From Alsobacter ponti (GTDB lineage Bacteria > Pseudomonadota > Alphaproteobacteria > Rhizobiales > Beijerinckiaceae): DNA of 49,089 nt. The stretch lies in NCBI RefSeq assembly GCF_024294805.1, contig NZ_JANCLU010000028.1:1-49089 (forward strand), read 5' to 3'. The notes beneath the pieces are model-generated. The model saw nothing but the letters and a program-made list of their open reading frames with translations, made no database searches and was not told the DNA's origin. The number at the start of each line of letters is the position of its first letter. Within the stretch, counting starts at the first letter, position 1. Below, one piece after another: positions 8,454 through 16,196 of the stretch. The position numbers were made by a program, and so were the translations under genes.

Positions 8454-10340
8454 TCAGCCCCCTCCGGCGGCGGCGCGCGCGGCCAGTTCGCGCGCCACGC
8501 GGTCGCGCAGCCAGCCGTGCCCGAACAGCGGCGCGGGACAGAACACCTTGCCGAGCTGTTCGCGCGTGGCGACGGGCGCGACGTCACGGGCCGCCAGCTC
8601 CTTGCGGGCGCGCAGCCAGGCCCATAGCCCGGCGGGCGTGCGCGGGTAGGGCTTGAGCAGCGAGGGATCGAGGCCGGACGCCGCCTCGACCATCTGGCAC
8701 AGCGCGCGGGTGACGGCCTCGGCCTCCTTCAGCCACTCGCCGTAGAGACGCCAGCTGCGGATCAGCGCCTCGTGGCAGACCTCGAACTCGCGCTCGCCGA
8801 ACGGCTGGCCGGCGTGGCGGATGGCGACGTAGCCGTGGCGCACCAGCTCGTCCAGTGCGGCCTCCAGGGCCTCGCGGCGGTCGCGGCGCTGCCCCTTCGA
8901 ACCCGGCGCGTCGGCGGCGATGCGCGCCGCTTCCGCACCCTTGAGCAGGCGGCGCACCCAGTTGCCCCGGTCGTCGCGCTGGGCCATCGACACCAGCACG
9001 ATGCGCAGCACCCAGCGCGCCTCGTCCTCCGCCTTCGGCACGCGGGCGATGGCGGCGTAGGCCGCCACCGCCCGCTCGAACGCCGCGCCGGCGGCCTCGT
9101 TCAGGCATTCCTTCAGGTAGGCCGGCTGGGCGGGCGTCGCGGGGCCTCCCGGGGGCAGGTCGGCGAGCTCGACGCGCACCGGCGCGCCGGCGGGCAGCGC
9201 GCTCCAGCGCCGGGCGGCGTTCTCCCAGGTCAGGCGAAGGGCGTGCTGCAGCAGCGGCAACTGGTCGGGGCGATGGTCGAGCCCGTCGCGGATGTCGCGG
9301 CTGCGCGCCAGCAGCGTCGTCACCAGCTCGGGAGCGACCGGCGCGTCCGGGGCGGCGTCCGGCGGGGGGATGGTCCAGTCCTCGAAGACGATCCGCGCCG
9401 GCTTGACGATGGCGTCGCGCAGCGCCTCCTCGCCGATCAGCTCGAGCAGGTAGAAGCTGCTGTTGACGACGGTGGGCAGGGCAGGGTGCTCGGCGCAGCG
9501 GTGCAGTTCCTCGCTGCGCAGCGTCACGGCGATGTAGAAGCCTTGCGCCTCGCCGCGCCGCGCCGCCTCGAACACGTCGCGCAGCAGCGCCAGCACGTCG
9601 TCGCGCTCCGCCGGGTCGACGTCCGGCTTGAAGATCTCCTCGAACTGATCCATCAGCAGGATCAGGCTCGGCGCGCCGCCGCGCAGCCTGCCGTTCATCT
9701 CGAAATCGATCTCGCCCAGCGCCTCGGAGGCGAAGCGGCGCACGCCGGCGACGTCCAGCCGCCCGTCGCGCGTCAGCGCCGCGTGGAACGCCTCGCGCAG
9801 CGCGTCCGCGCCTGGGCCTTCCGCGCGAGCGGCGTCGCGCGGGACGGCGCCGCCCGCGACGCGGACCGCCTTGTCGGCCGTCGCCGGCGGCGCGCTCGCG
9901 AGCAGGTCGCGCCACAGCCCGTCGAGCAGCTCGCGCGCCGGCCGCCGGCCGGGCATGAACGAGGCGACGTACCAGCGCCCGTTGCGGCCGGGGATGGCGC
10001 GCGCCAGCCGCAGATCGGGGATCAGGCCGGCGCGCACCACCGACGACTTCCCCGAGCCGGAGCCGCCGAGCACGATGATGATCTGGCGCTGGCCGAGCAG
10101 GCGGATCAGGTCCTCGACCGGGGCGCGGCGGCCGAAGAACACGCCGCTCTCGCTGTCGGAGAAGCTGCGCATCCCGGGATAGGGCGCTGTGAGGCGGCCC
10201 TGCTCGTCCTGCGCCTGCGCCGCCCGTCCGTCGCCCGCCAGCCGCGCGAAGGCGGCGAGATAGGCGGCCAGGCCCTCGCCCGTCTCCGCCGGCGGCGGCG
10301 CTGCGGGCGGCGGGGGGAGAGGGGCGGGCTGGGCGGACAT
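8454..10340 (-). CDS. nSTAND1-type P-loop NTPase
   Basis: I start the gene at ATG 10340, two bases after the TIR gene stop; upstream open frame is shadow. The 628-aa protein has a Pro-rich N-terminus, then the family opening PYPGMRSFSDSESGVFFGR (about 53-71), a Walker A GGSGSGKSS (92-100) and a Walker B LILLMDQFEE (226-235). The helical and winged-helix region that follows includes RPDQLPLLQHALRLTWENA and FEVCHEALIRSW, both typical of novel STAND NTPases. STAND ATPases act as switchable signalling hubs in conflict and defence systems. It ends soon after the winged-helix region, without WD40 or TPR repeats, so sensing is likely done by the membrane protein encoded next. Confidence 0.87.
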   Translation of the reverse strand: MSAQPAPLPPPPAAPPPAETGEGLAAYLAAFARLAGDGRAAQAQDEQGRLTAPYPGMRSFSDSESGVFFGRRAPVEDLIRLLGQRQIIIVLGGSGSGKSSVVRAGLIPDLRLARAIPGRNGRWYVASFMPGRRPARELLDGLWRDLLASAPPATADKAVRVAGGAVPRDAARAEGPGADALREAFHAALTRDGRLDVAGVRRFASEALGEIDFEMNGRLRGGAPSLILLMDQFEEIFKPDVDPAERDDVLALLRDVFEAARRGEAQGFYIAVTLRSEELHRCAEHPALPTVVNSSFYLLELIGEEALRDAIVKPARIVFEDWTIPPPDAAPDAPVAPELVTTLLARSRDIRDGLDHRPDQLPLLQHALRLTWENAARRWSALPAGAPVRVELADLPPGGPATPAQPAYLKECLNEAAGAAFERAVAAYAAIARVPKAEDEARWVLRIVLVSMAQRDDRGNWVRRLLKGAEAARIAADAPGSKGQRRDRREALEAALDELVRHGYVAIRHAGQPFGEREFEVCHEALIRSWRLYGEWLKEAEAVTRALCQMVEAASGLDPSLLKPYPRTPAGLWAWLRARKELAARDVAPVATREQLGKVFCPAPLFGHGWLRDRVARELAARAAAGGG

Positions 10341-10342
10341 TG

Positions 10343-11911
10343 TCACCTCGCCAGCACGCGGTGCATTTCGCCGATCAGCCGCTGGCGGCTCGCCGGGTCG
10401 GGCTCCAGGCTTTGGCGGTCGAGGCTCAGCACGCGCCATTTCTCGCCGCGCAGATAGGCGTCGAGCGTCGGGTCGTCGCGGAACCAGTCGGCGTTGCTGA
10501 TGACGAGGAACACGGGCAGCACGCCGTGATTGCCCGGCGCGTCGCCGAGGCCGTTGGCGTAGACGCGCACCTTGTCGCGCACGCACCGCCGCGCCTCGGT
10601 GAGGGTGCGCCCGCGCTGCAGGGTGGAGTCGTTGGCGACCACGATGCTGGTGTTGGCGATCTGCGCCGCCAGCTCCTTCGGGTCGGCGAAATTGGCGATC
10701 CACACGTCGTCGGGGCCGATCGGCGGGCGCGCGCCGCGCGGGTCGGGCGGGCCGTTGGTGGCGCTGACGACGTAGTCGCGCAGCTTGTCCTCGATCAGCT
10801 TCTGCGCCGTGCTGGCGCGCGCCACGACGATGTCGTCGTCGAGGATTTCGACCGTCACCGTCGGCATGTCGACCGGCCCGGCGGGGGCGAGCAGCCCGGC
10901 GAGGAGGTCGACGCTCGCCACGCAGGCGCGCGGCGCGGCGGGCACGGCGTCGGGGCCCGGCTCGGGCGGCGGCGGGAAGCGCCGCGCGAAGCCCGCGGCC
11001 AGCGGGTCGGCGGCTAGGTCCTGCGGCAGCCACAGCGTCACCGGCGGGGCCGGCTCGGCGAGGTCGCCCGCCGGGGTGAGCGCCACGCCGGCCGCCACGC
11101 CGACGCGCTGCGCCACCTCGTCCGGCGCGCTGTCGCGGGCCAGCGCCAGCGCCTCGCGCGGCGTCAGCGGCTGGATGAAGCGCGGCCATTTGCGCGCCAC
11201 CTTGCGGTCGCCGGAGGAGAGCCAGCCGTTCGGCCACTCGACCGCCTTGCGGTGGCGCTCGTTCAGCCGGTCGCACAAAGCCTTGCGGGTCTCGGCCAGC
11301 TCGTCCGTGCGCACGTCGTCCTCGTGGCCGAGCACGACGAACTCGGCGTCGGCTGAGGCGGCGGCGTCGGGAGGCGGCGGCGCGTCCGTCTCGGGCGGCG
11401 GCAGGATCGCGCGGATCTGCTGGACGAACTCGAGGACCTTGTTGATCTCCTCCTGGCGCTGCGGGGTGATGGGGCCGAGGAAGTCGCGGTTGGCGACGTT
11501 CTCGTCCTTCAGCCAGGCGTTGCGCCGGAGAACCTCGTGGCCGCGCATCGACCACCAGTCGTCGGCGACGCTGTCGAGGATGACGGGGAAGAACAGCCGC
11601 CGCCCCTTCGGGCGCTTCGAATAGCATTCGACGGCCCAGAGGAACTCGTCCTCCTCGATGATCTTGCCGCCGTTCTCCACGTACCAGCGCGACAGGATGG
11701 GCATGAAGGCGACCGACTTCTCGACGCGCTCGCGCATCTCCTCGCGCACCGAGCCGACGAGGACGGGGTCGTTCTTGTAGCGGAACAGCGTCGCGGCCGA
11801 GCGGATCGGCCGCCACCACGCGTCGGTCAGGAAGGCCGCGACCCAGGCGTCGTCGAGGCCCGCGTAGCTGACGAAGATGCTGGGCCTATCGTCGTCTCCG
11901 GCAAGCGGCAT
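10343..11911 (-). CDS. TIR-domain effector-like protein
   Basis: The 522-aa protein starts at ATG 11911 and is the first gene of the operon. Residues about 11-125 form a TIR-like domain: PSIFVSYAGLDDAWVAAFL at the N-terminus, then FMPILSRWYVENGGKIIEEDEFLWAV, which holds several Glu candidates for an NADase centre, and RRLFFPVIL. A linker is rich in Pro and Asp. The last 200 residues form a second unknown alpha/beta domain (VWIANFADPKELAAQIANTSIVVAND). TIR domains in bacterial conflict systems cleave NAD+ or make signal nucleotides. Here the NTPase is encoded two bases downstream, so a TIR-STAND complex is likely; enzymatic activity cannot be judged from the sequence. Confidence 0.82.
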   Translation of the reverse strand: MPLAGDDDRPSIFVSYAGLDDAWVAAFLTDAWWRPIRSAATLFRYKNDPVLVGSVREEMRERVEKSVAFMPILSRWYVENGGKIIEEDEFLWAVECYSKRPKGRRLFFPVILDSVADDWWSMRGHEVLRRNAWLKDENVANRDFLGPITPQRQEEINKVLEFVQQIRAILPPPETDAPPPPDAAASADAEFVVLGHEDDVRTDELAETRKALCDRLNERHRKAVEWPNGWLSSGDRKVARKWPRFIQPLTPREALALARDSAPDEVAQRVGVAAGVALTPAGDLAEPAPPVTLWLPQDLAADPLAAGFARRFPPPPEPGPDAVPAAPRACVASVDLLAGLLAPAGPVDMPTVTVEILDDDIVVARASTAQKLIEDKLRDYVVSATNGPPDPRGARPPIGPDDVWIANFADPKELAAQIANTSIVVANDSTLQRGRTLTEARRCVRDKVRVYANGLGDAPGNHGVLPVFLVISNADWFRDDPTLDAYLRGEKWRVLSLDRQSLEPDPASRQRLIGEMHRVLAR

Positions 11912-12043
11912 CAGTCCCTCCGCAAGTGGAAGGGTGGCGGATTTCTGGCAAAATCATGTCTCATCATGCAAACGAGTCAAGGTAAAAAGATGTGCGTCCC
12001 AACACACGGGATGAAGCCTGCAAATCTGACTCTATTCGGGTCA

Positions 12044-12072
12044 TTGACTCGCAACGAAAACGCTCGTTCAAT
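12044..12072 (+). promoter_or_regulatory. Possible promoter in the divergent AT-rich gap
   Basis: TTGACT (12044-12049) and TTCAAT (12067-12072) are separated by 17 bases in the AT-rich gap 11912-12242 between the TIR and SLATT genes. It is a moderate sigma70-type match reading towards the SLATT gene and towards the terminator at 12098. No other element in the gap is clear to me. Confidence 0.3.
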
Positions 12073-12097
12073 CAGTTCACTAGTCAGCGAAGACTCC

Positions 12098-12126
12098 AGC
12101 GAAATCTAACTAAATTTCGCTTTTTG
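12098..12126 (+). terminator. Rho-independent terminator upstream of the SLATT gene (attenuator or sRNA end)
   Basis: AGCGAAAT (12098-12105) and ATTTCGCT (12114-12121) form a perfect 8-bp stem with an 8-base loop, followed by a T-rich run TTTTGTAATTTT. The T-tract lies only on the plus strand. No plus-strand gene ends here: the left neighbour points the other way. It would therefore end a short leader or small RNA begun in the same gap, or attenuate the SLATT-patatin operon. Confidence 0.6.
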
Positions 12127-12242
12127 TAATTTTATGTAGTTCTGCTTGATCGATGCGCGGCGCGTCCGCGCGCGATGAGGCGCGCCCGATTGCGTCCGGT
12201 CCCAGTGGAGACGTCCCAGCGCGGCGTCCAAGGGAGGAGCCG

Positions 12243-13202
12243 ATGTCGGTTGTCGAGAACCTGCCGGACACGGCGCCGCCGCCCGCGCCGGACGCCGCCG
12301 CGCCGCTGGCGCGCGTGGCGCAGCGCGCCGCCGACTGGTCGGCCACGGCGGGGCGGCTCAACGCCGCCGTGACGCGAACGCGCAAGGCGACGCTGGGGCT
12401 CTCCCTCGCCGGCGCGGCGGCGGCGACGCTCGCCAGCCAGATGGCGTCGGAGACGCCGGGGCGCGCCGGGCTGCTGGTGCTGGGCGCGGTGATCCTGGCC
12501 GCCGGAAACTTCATCTCCGCGCGGCTCGGCGGACCGGAGCGGATCGCCTCGTGGACGCGCGCCCGCGCCATCGCCGAGGCGATGAAGAGCGAGGCCTTCC
12601 GCTACGCCGCGCGCGCCGCGCCCTATGACGACCCCGCGACGGCGCGCGAGCGCCTGCCGGCCGAGGCGCGCCGCATCGAGGAGGGCGGCGACGATTTGCT
12701 GCCCGAGCTGACGCAGTCCAAGGCCCCGGGCTCGGCGCCGCGCGACATGCTGTCCCCGACCGAGTATCGCGACCGCCGCGTCGTGGCGCAGATCGACCTT
12801 TATTACCGGCCGCGCGCCGAGCTGTCGCGGCGGCGCGCGTCGCTGCTGCGCAAGGCCGAGTTCGGCGTGGCGCTGGCGGCGACGCTGATCACCGCCGCCG
12901 CCGGCGCGACCGGCAAGACCATCCCGTTCACCGGCGTGCCGTTCGACATCGCGGCGGTGACGGCGCTGCTGACGACGGTGGGGGCGGGGTTGCTGAGCCA
13001 CGCCGAGGCCTCCCGCTACGGCTACCTCGCCGCGAGCTATCTCGCCACGGCGAACCGGCTGGAGGCGGAGTTGGCCGGCTTCGACGCCGCCGCCCAGCCG
13101 GGCGGCGACTGGTCCGGCTGGGTGGCGCGCTGCGAGGCAGTGATGTCAGCCGAGACGCAGGGATGGCAGGCGCGCTGGACGCGACCGCCCGGCGGCGGGT
13201 GA
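12243..13202 (+). CDS. SLATT/DUF4231-type membrane protein, predicted pore-forming effector
   Basis: ATG 12243 follows an excellent ribosome site (AGGGAGGAGCCG), so the upstream in-frame ATG at 12153 is rejected. The 319-aa protein has two halves, each with a pair of short membrane helices (about 49-67 and 75-93; a second pair in the last third, FGVALAATLITAAAG and FDIAAVTALLTTVGAGLL) followed by a helix with the pattern WTRARAIAEAMKSEAFRYA or YLATANRLEAEL. This fits the SLATT superfamily, 2TM proteins linked to SMODS, SLOG and TIR systems and proposed to damage the cell's own membrane. It heads a two-gene operon with a patatin phospholipase, divergent from the TIR-STAND operon. Family assignment is by pattern, not by search. 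Confidence 0.72.
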   Translation: MSVVENLPDTAPPPAPDAAAPLARVAQRAADWSATAGRLNAAVTRTRKATLGLSLAGAAAATLASQMASETPGRAGLLVLGAVILAAGNFISARLGGPERIASWTRARAIAEAMKSEAFRYAARAAPYDDPATARERLPAEARRIEEGGDDLLPELTQSKAPGSAPRDMLSPTEYRDRRVVAQIDLYYRPRAELSRRRASLLRKAEFGVALAATLITAAAGATGKTIPFTGVPFDIAAVTALLTTVGAGLLSHAEASRYGYLAASYLATANRLEAELAGFDAAAQPGGDWSGWVARCEAVMSAETQGWQARWTRPPGGG

Positions 13203-13212
13203 GGGGAGCGCC

Positions 13213-14331
13213 ATGCCGCCGCCCGACCTCCTGAGTCCGCGCCGCCCCGGCCAGCGCCGCCTTCTCGCCCTCGACGGCGGCGGCATTCGCGGCATCCTGA
13301 CATTGGCGATGCTGGCGCGCATGGAGTCCGATCTGGCGCGCCGGTCGCCGGACCCCGGCGGCTTCCGCCTGGCGGACTGGTTCGACTTCATCGGCGGCAC
13401 GTCGACGGGCGCGATCGTCGCGTCCGGGCTCGCCTGCGGCATGAGCGTCGCGGACCTCTCGCGCTTCTACGTCGAGAACGGGCACGCCATGTTCGAGAAG
13501 GAGATGGTGCTGCACCGGCTGTGGAACCTGTACCGGGGCGATCCCCTGCGCGACCAGCTCGAGGCGGTGTTCGGGGCCGACACGACGCTCGGCTCTCCGC
13601 GCCTGCGCACGCTGCTGCTCGCCGTGACCTACAACGTCACCACCAACTCGCCCTGGCTGCTCACCAACAACCCGGCCGCCAAGTACAACGACCGCGCGCG
13701 GCCCGACTGCAACCTCGACATCCCGCTGTGGACGGTGGTGCGCGCCTCCACCGCCGCGCCGACCTTCTTTCCGCCGGAGGTGGTGACGCTGGGGCCGCGC
13801 CGCTTCGTGTTCGTCGACGGCGGCATGACGCCCTACAACATGCCGGCCTTCGCCATGGCGCGCATCGCCACGGCGCCAACCTTCGGGCTGAACTGGCCGC
13901 GCGGCGAGGAGAGCCTGCTGGTCGTCTCGGTGGGCACAGGCGGATGGGACCGCGCCGGCCGCTCGCCCGACGACGAGCGGGCGAGCTTCATCGACGTGGC
14001 GCGGCAGGCCCCCGGCCAGATGATGGACGGCATGGCCTACGACCAGGACCTCAATTGCCGCGTGTTCGGGCGCTGCCGCCACGGCCCGAGGCTCGATCGC
14101 GAGGTCGGCGACCTCGTCGACCCGGCGCAGCCCGGCTCGCGCGCCTTCACCTATGTGCGCTACGATCCCGACCTCACGCCGGCGGGCCTGGACGCCCTCG
14201 GGCTCGGCGGGCTGGACGCCAACCAGCTGACCCGCCTCGACGCGGTGGACGCGATCCCGCAATTGCAGGCGGTGGGCGAGGCGTTCGCGGCGCGCGAGTG
14301 GAGCCTCGCTCACTTCGCCGGCTTCGCCTGA
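13213..14331 (+). CDS. Patatin-like phospholipase
   Basis: The 372-aa protein starts at ATG 13213 behind GAGGGGAGCGCC. It has the oxyanion motif DGGGIRG (21-27), the nucleophile elbow GGTSTG with Ser64, and the catalytic Asp in FVDGG (Asp202), so the Ser-Asp dyad of patatin/CapV-type phospholipases is complete. Such enzymes cleave acyl chains from membrane lipids; in conflict systems they serve as membrane-destroying effectors. It follows the SLATT gene by ten bases. No cyclase gene is visible, so a CBASS role is not supported; a link to the divergent TIR-STAND-RiPP operon is inference from position. Confidence 0.9.
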   Translation: MPPPDLLSPRRPGQRRLLALDGGGIRGILTLAMLARMESDLARRSPDPGGFRLADWFDFIGGTSTGAIVASGLACGMSVADLSRFYVENGHAMFEKEMVLHRLWNLYRGDPLRDQLEAVFGADTTLGSPRLRTLLLAVTYNVTTNSPWLLTNNPAAKYNDRARPDCNLDIPLWTVVRASTAAPTFFPPEVVTLGPRRFVFVDGGMTPYNMPAFAMARIATAPTFGLNWPRGEESLLVVSVGTGGWDRAGRSPDDERASFIDVARQAPGQMMDGMAYDQDLNCRVFGRCRHGPRLDREVGDLVDPAQPGSRAFTYVRYDPDLTPAGLDALGLGGLDANQLTRLDAVDAIPQLQAVGEAFAAREWSLAHFAGFA

Positions 14332-14435
14332 ACGGATCGCGCTCGCGATGGTGCTACAACTTGTGCGGGAACAACGTTGCGGAAGCTTGGCCGCCCTAGG
14401 CTGCATCCATTGCACTCGTGGTTGAGGCCATTGCG

Positions 14436-14585
14436 ATGCTCGTTGCCTTTGTGACCCTGTACGGTGTCGCGGCGCTGTCTTTGGCGCTCGCCCATGCGCT
14501 GGCCCGCCAGATCGCGCGGGAGGCCCGCCCGGTGGCGGCTGGCGTGACGGCGCGGGCCTGGGCGAACCCGGCCCGGCCGAACTGA
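14436..14585 (+). CDS. Possible small membrane protein (49 aa)
   Basis: The frame ATG 14436 to TGA 14585 encodes one hydrophobic helix (LVAFVTLYGVAALSLALAHALA) followed by an Arg-rich tail ending in ANPARPN. GTG 14418 is an in-frame alternative start. There is no strong ribosome site. It fills the gap between the patatin gene and the ArsR operators. I do not recognise it; it may be a real single-pass peptide or chance. Confidence 0.35.
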   Translation: MLVAFVTLYGVAALSLALAHALARQIAREARPVAAGVTARAWANPARPN

Positions 14586-14597
14586 AAGCCGTCTGAC

Positions 14598-14657
14598 ATT
14601 CAACCAATCGGTTGACAATCGAGATCGGCGGATGCATATTCAATCGCATGGTTGAAT
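14598..14657 (+). promoter_or_regulatory. arsR-family gene promoter with two matching operators
   Basis: TTGACA (14612-14617) and CATATT (14635-14640) are spaced by 17 bases, a near-consensus sigma70 promoter. Two 20-bp imperfect palindromes of one kind overlap it: 14598-14617 (ATTCAACC-N4-GGTTGA) over the -35, and 14638-14657 (ATTCAATC-N4-GGTTGAAT) over the -10 and the start codon, exactly 40 bp apart. This is the layout of an autorepressed operon. Transcription would start at about 14647, so the message is close to leaderless. Confidence 0.7.
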
Positions 14658-15013
14658 TACACGCGCCCCAGCTCGACACCGTCTTCCACGCCCTCGGCGA
14701 CGCCACGCGCCGGCGCATGCTGCGCGAACTGGCGGGCGGGGAAAGGACCGTAGGGCAGCTCGCCGAGCCCTTCGCCATCTCGCTCGCGGCGGCGTCCAAA
14801 CACATCAAGGTGCTGGAGCACGCCGGGCTGATCCGCCGCGAGGTGCGCGGCCGGACGCATCTGTGCCGGCTCGATCCCGGCCCCCTCGCCACCGCCCACG
14901 ACTGGCTGGCCTTCTACGAACGCTTCTGGACAGGCCGGCTGGACATCCTCGAACGGCTCCTCCGCGAGGAGGACGCCCGCCAATCCCCCGCGTCGAAAGG
15001 AGACGACTCATGA
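14648..15013 (+). CDS. ArsR-family winged-helix transcriptional repressor
   Basis: The 121-aa product starts at ATG 14648 (MVELHAPQLDTVFHALGDAT), a start inside the second operator. An upstream in-frame ATG (14612) is unlikely because it lies in the -35 box. The helix-turn-helix is RTVGQLAEPFAISLAAASKHIKVL, followed by the wing LIRREVRGRTHLC. There is no Cys metal-binding set, so it belongs to the non-metal ArsR branch that sits next to AHSA1 proteins. It overlaps the next gene by ATGA, so the pair is co-translated and probably represses itself through the two operators. Confidence 0.88.
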   Translation: MVELHAPQLDTVFHALGDATRRRMLRELAGGERTVGQLAEPFAISLAAASKHIKVLEHAGLIRREVRGRTHLCRLDPGPLATAHDWLAFYERFWTGRLDILERLLREEDARQSPASKGDDS

Positions 15014-15540
15014 CGCTCGCGACCCTGGACGACTACGGCGTGCTCACCGAGCCCGCCACGCTCACCATCACCCGCCTGCTCCCCGGCCCATTGGAGCGCT
15101 GCTGGACCTACCTCACCAAGGCGGAGCTGCGCCGGCAGTGGCTGGCCGGGGGCGAGATGGAGCTGCGCAAGGGCGCCTCCTTCGAACTGATCTGGCGCAA
15201 CGACGAGTTGAGCGACCCGCCGGGCCGCCGGCCCGAGGGCTTCCCCGAGGAGCACCGGCTGACGTGCGAGATCACCGAGCTGGAGCCGCCGCATCTTCTC
15301 GGCTTCACCTGGGGCAACACCGGCGGCGTCAGCATCCGGCTGGAGCCGCGCGGCGACGAGGTGCTGCTGACGCTCGTCCACAAGCGCCTGCCGGATCGCG
15401 GCACGATGCTCAACGTCAGCGCCGGCTGGCACATGCACCTCGACCTGCTGGTCGCCCGCGCTCGTGGCGACAAGCCCGCGCCCTTCTGGGAAGGCTGGGC
15501 CCGCCTCAAGGCCGACTACGACCGCCGCCTGCCGGCCTGA
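15010..15540 (+). CDS. SRPBCC/AHSA1-family protein
   Basis: The 176-aa protein starts at ATG 15010, overlapping the ArsR stop. It has the AHSA1 opening (LTITRLLPGPLERCWTYLTKAELRRQWL) and strands such as PHLLGFTWGN and VSIRLEPRGDEVLLTLVH, ending in a long C-terminal helix (WHMHLDLLVARARG). The fold forms a hydrophobic ligand pocket. ArsR-AHSA1 pairs are common in alphaproteobacteria; the ligand is usually unknown and is unknown here. Confidence 0.86.
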   Translation: MTLATLDDYGVLTEPATLTITRLLPGPLERCWTYLTKAELRRQWLAGGEMELRKGASFELIWRNDELSDPPGRRPEGFPEEHRLTCEITELEPPHLLGFTWGNTGGVSIRLEPRGDEVLLTLVHKRLPDRGTMLNVSAGWHMHLDLLVARARGDKPAPFWEGWARLKADYDRRLPA

Positions 15541-15557
15541 CGGGCGGGAGGGAAGAT

Positions 15558-15580
15558 GCGCGGACCGAGTGTCCGCGCGT
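15558..15580 (+). terminator. Terminator-like hairpin after the AHSA1 gene
   Basis: GCGCGGAC (15558-15565) and GTCCGCGC (15571-15578) form a perfect 8-bp stem with loop CGAGT, 17 bases after the AHSA1 stop. The following tract is only weakly T-rich (GTCTCTTCGTT), so termination efficiency is uncertain. Confidence 0.45.
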
Positions 15581-15628
15581 CTCTTCGTTGGTCGAGCCGG
15601 AGGCCCGCAATCGGAAAGGGCGGACCTC

Positions 15629-15802
15629 GTCCGCCCGTCCCCGGAACCCCGCAGCGTCAGCGGAGGGGTGTCCGAGGGCCAGCGCATGGATGCTGCCGCG
15701 CAGCGGCGCTCAATGGAAAAGGCCACAAGGACGCGCTTCGCGCGACAAATTGCGCTAGGCCCCGGATCCAGTTCCGCTTCGCTGCACCGGTCCGGGGACG
15801 GG
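15629..15802 (-). repeat. MITE-like intergenic repeat, copy 1 (inverted relative to copy 2)
   Basis: This stretch matches the reverse complement of 48714-48891: it shares the end motif CCCGTCCCCGG, the block GGCCAGCGCATGGATGCTGC, and CCGGATCCAGTTCCGCTTCG. Both ends carry CCCGTCCCCGG or CCGGGGACGGG as terminal inverted repeats. It has no coding capacity and lies in the gap 15541-15968, which otherwise holds only AT-rich sequence at about 15860-15900. Confidence 0.75.
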
Positions 15803-15968
15803 TGAAGCAGAACGACTTGACTGTCCTGGGCGCATCGGCTTCCATGCGGTCGTTGTCGCCTATCATTACTTTATTTTATTGAGAAAACCCAATGTATTAT
15901 CGAGGATGCAACTCCGAGTTGCTTCGTCTCGCGCGTCGCCGCGCGCCCGCCGCGCGAGGGGGGCGGGG

Positions 15969-16118
15969 ATGCTGACGCGGCGCGACCATTTGCGCATGTT
16001 CGCCGCGCTCGCCGCCGCCGCCTTCATCGTCGCCATGCTGGCGTTGGGCGAAACCGCCTACCGCATGCCGCTCATCCTGTTCGCCGCCGCCTGCGCGATC
16101 TTCGGCCTGCTGGTCTAG
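15969..16118 (+). CDS. Small two-helix membrane protein (49 aa)
   Basis: ATG 15969 follows GAGGGGGGCGGGG. The peptide has two hydrophobic helices (FAALAAAAFIVAMLALG and MPLILFAAACAIFGLLV) joined by a short polar turn (ETAYR). It has the codon use of a real gene. I do not recognise a family. It lies just ahead of the zinc-ribbon/DUF898 gene but 78 bp away, so co-transcription is possible only. Confidence 0.5.
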   Translation: MLTRRDHLRMFAALAAAAFIVAMLALGETAYRMPLILFAAACAIFGLLV

Positions 16119-16196
16119 CGCGCCCGGAAGCTTGACCGACAGGGCGGCCTGCTGTTTCCATCCGCCCGTTCTCAAGCTCTTGCGAATTGGCCCTCG

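Noticed and set aside
13213-14331. Patatin as a CBASS effector (CapV)
   Set aside because: No CD-NTase, HORMA or other CBASS partner gene is present in the flanks, so only a general phospholipase call is supported.
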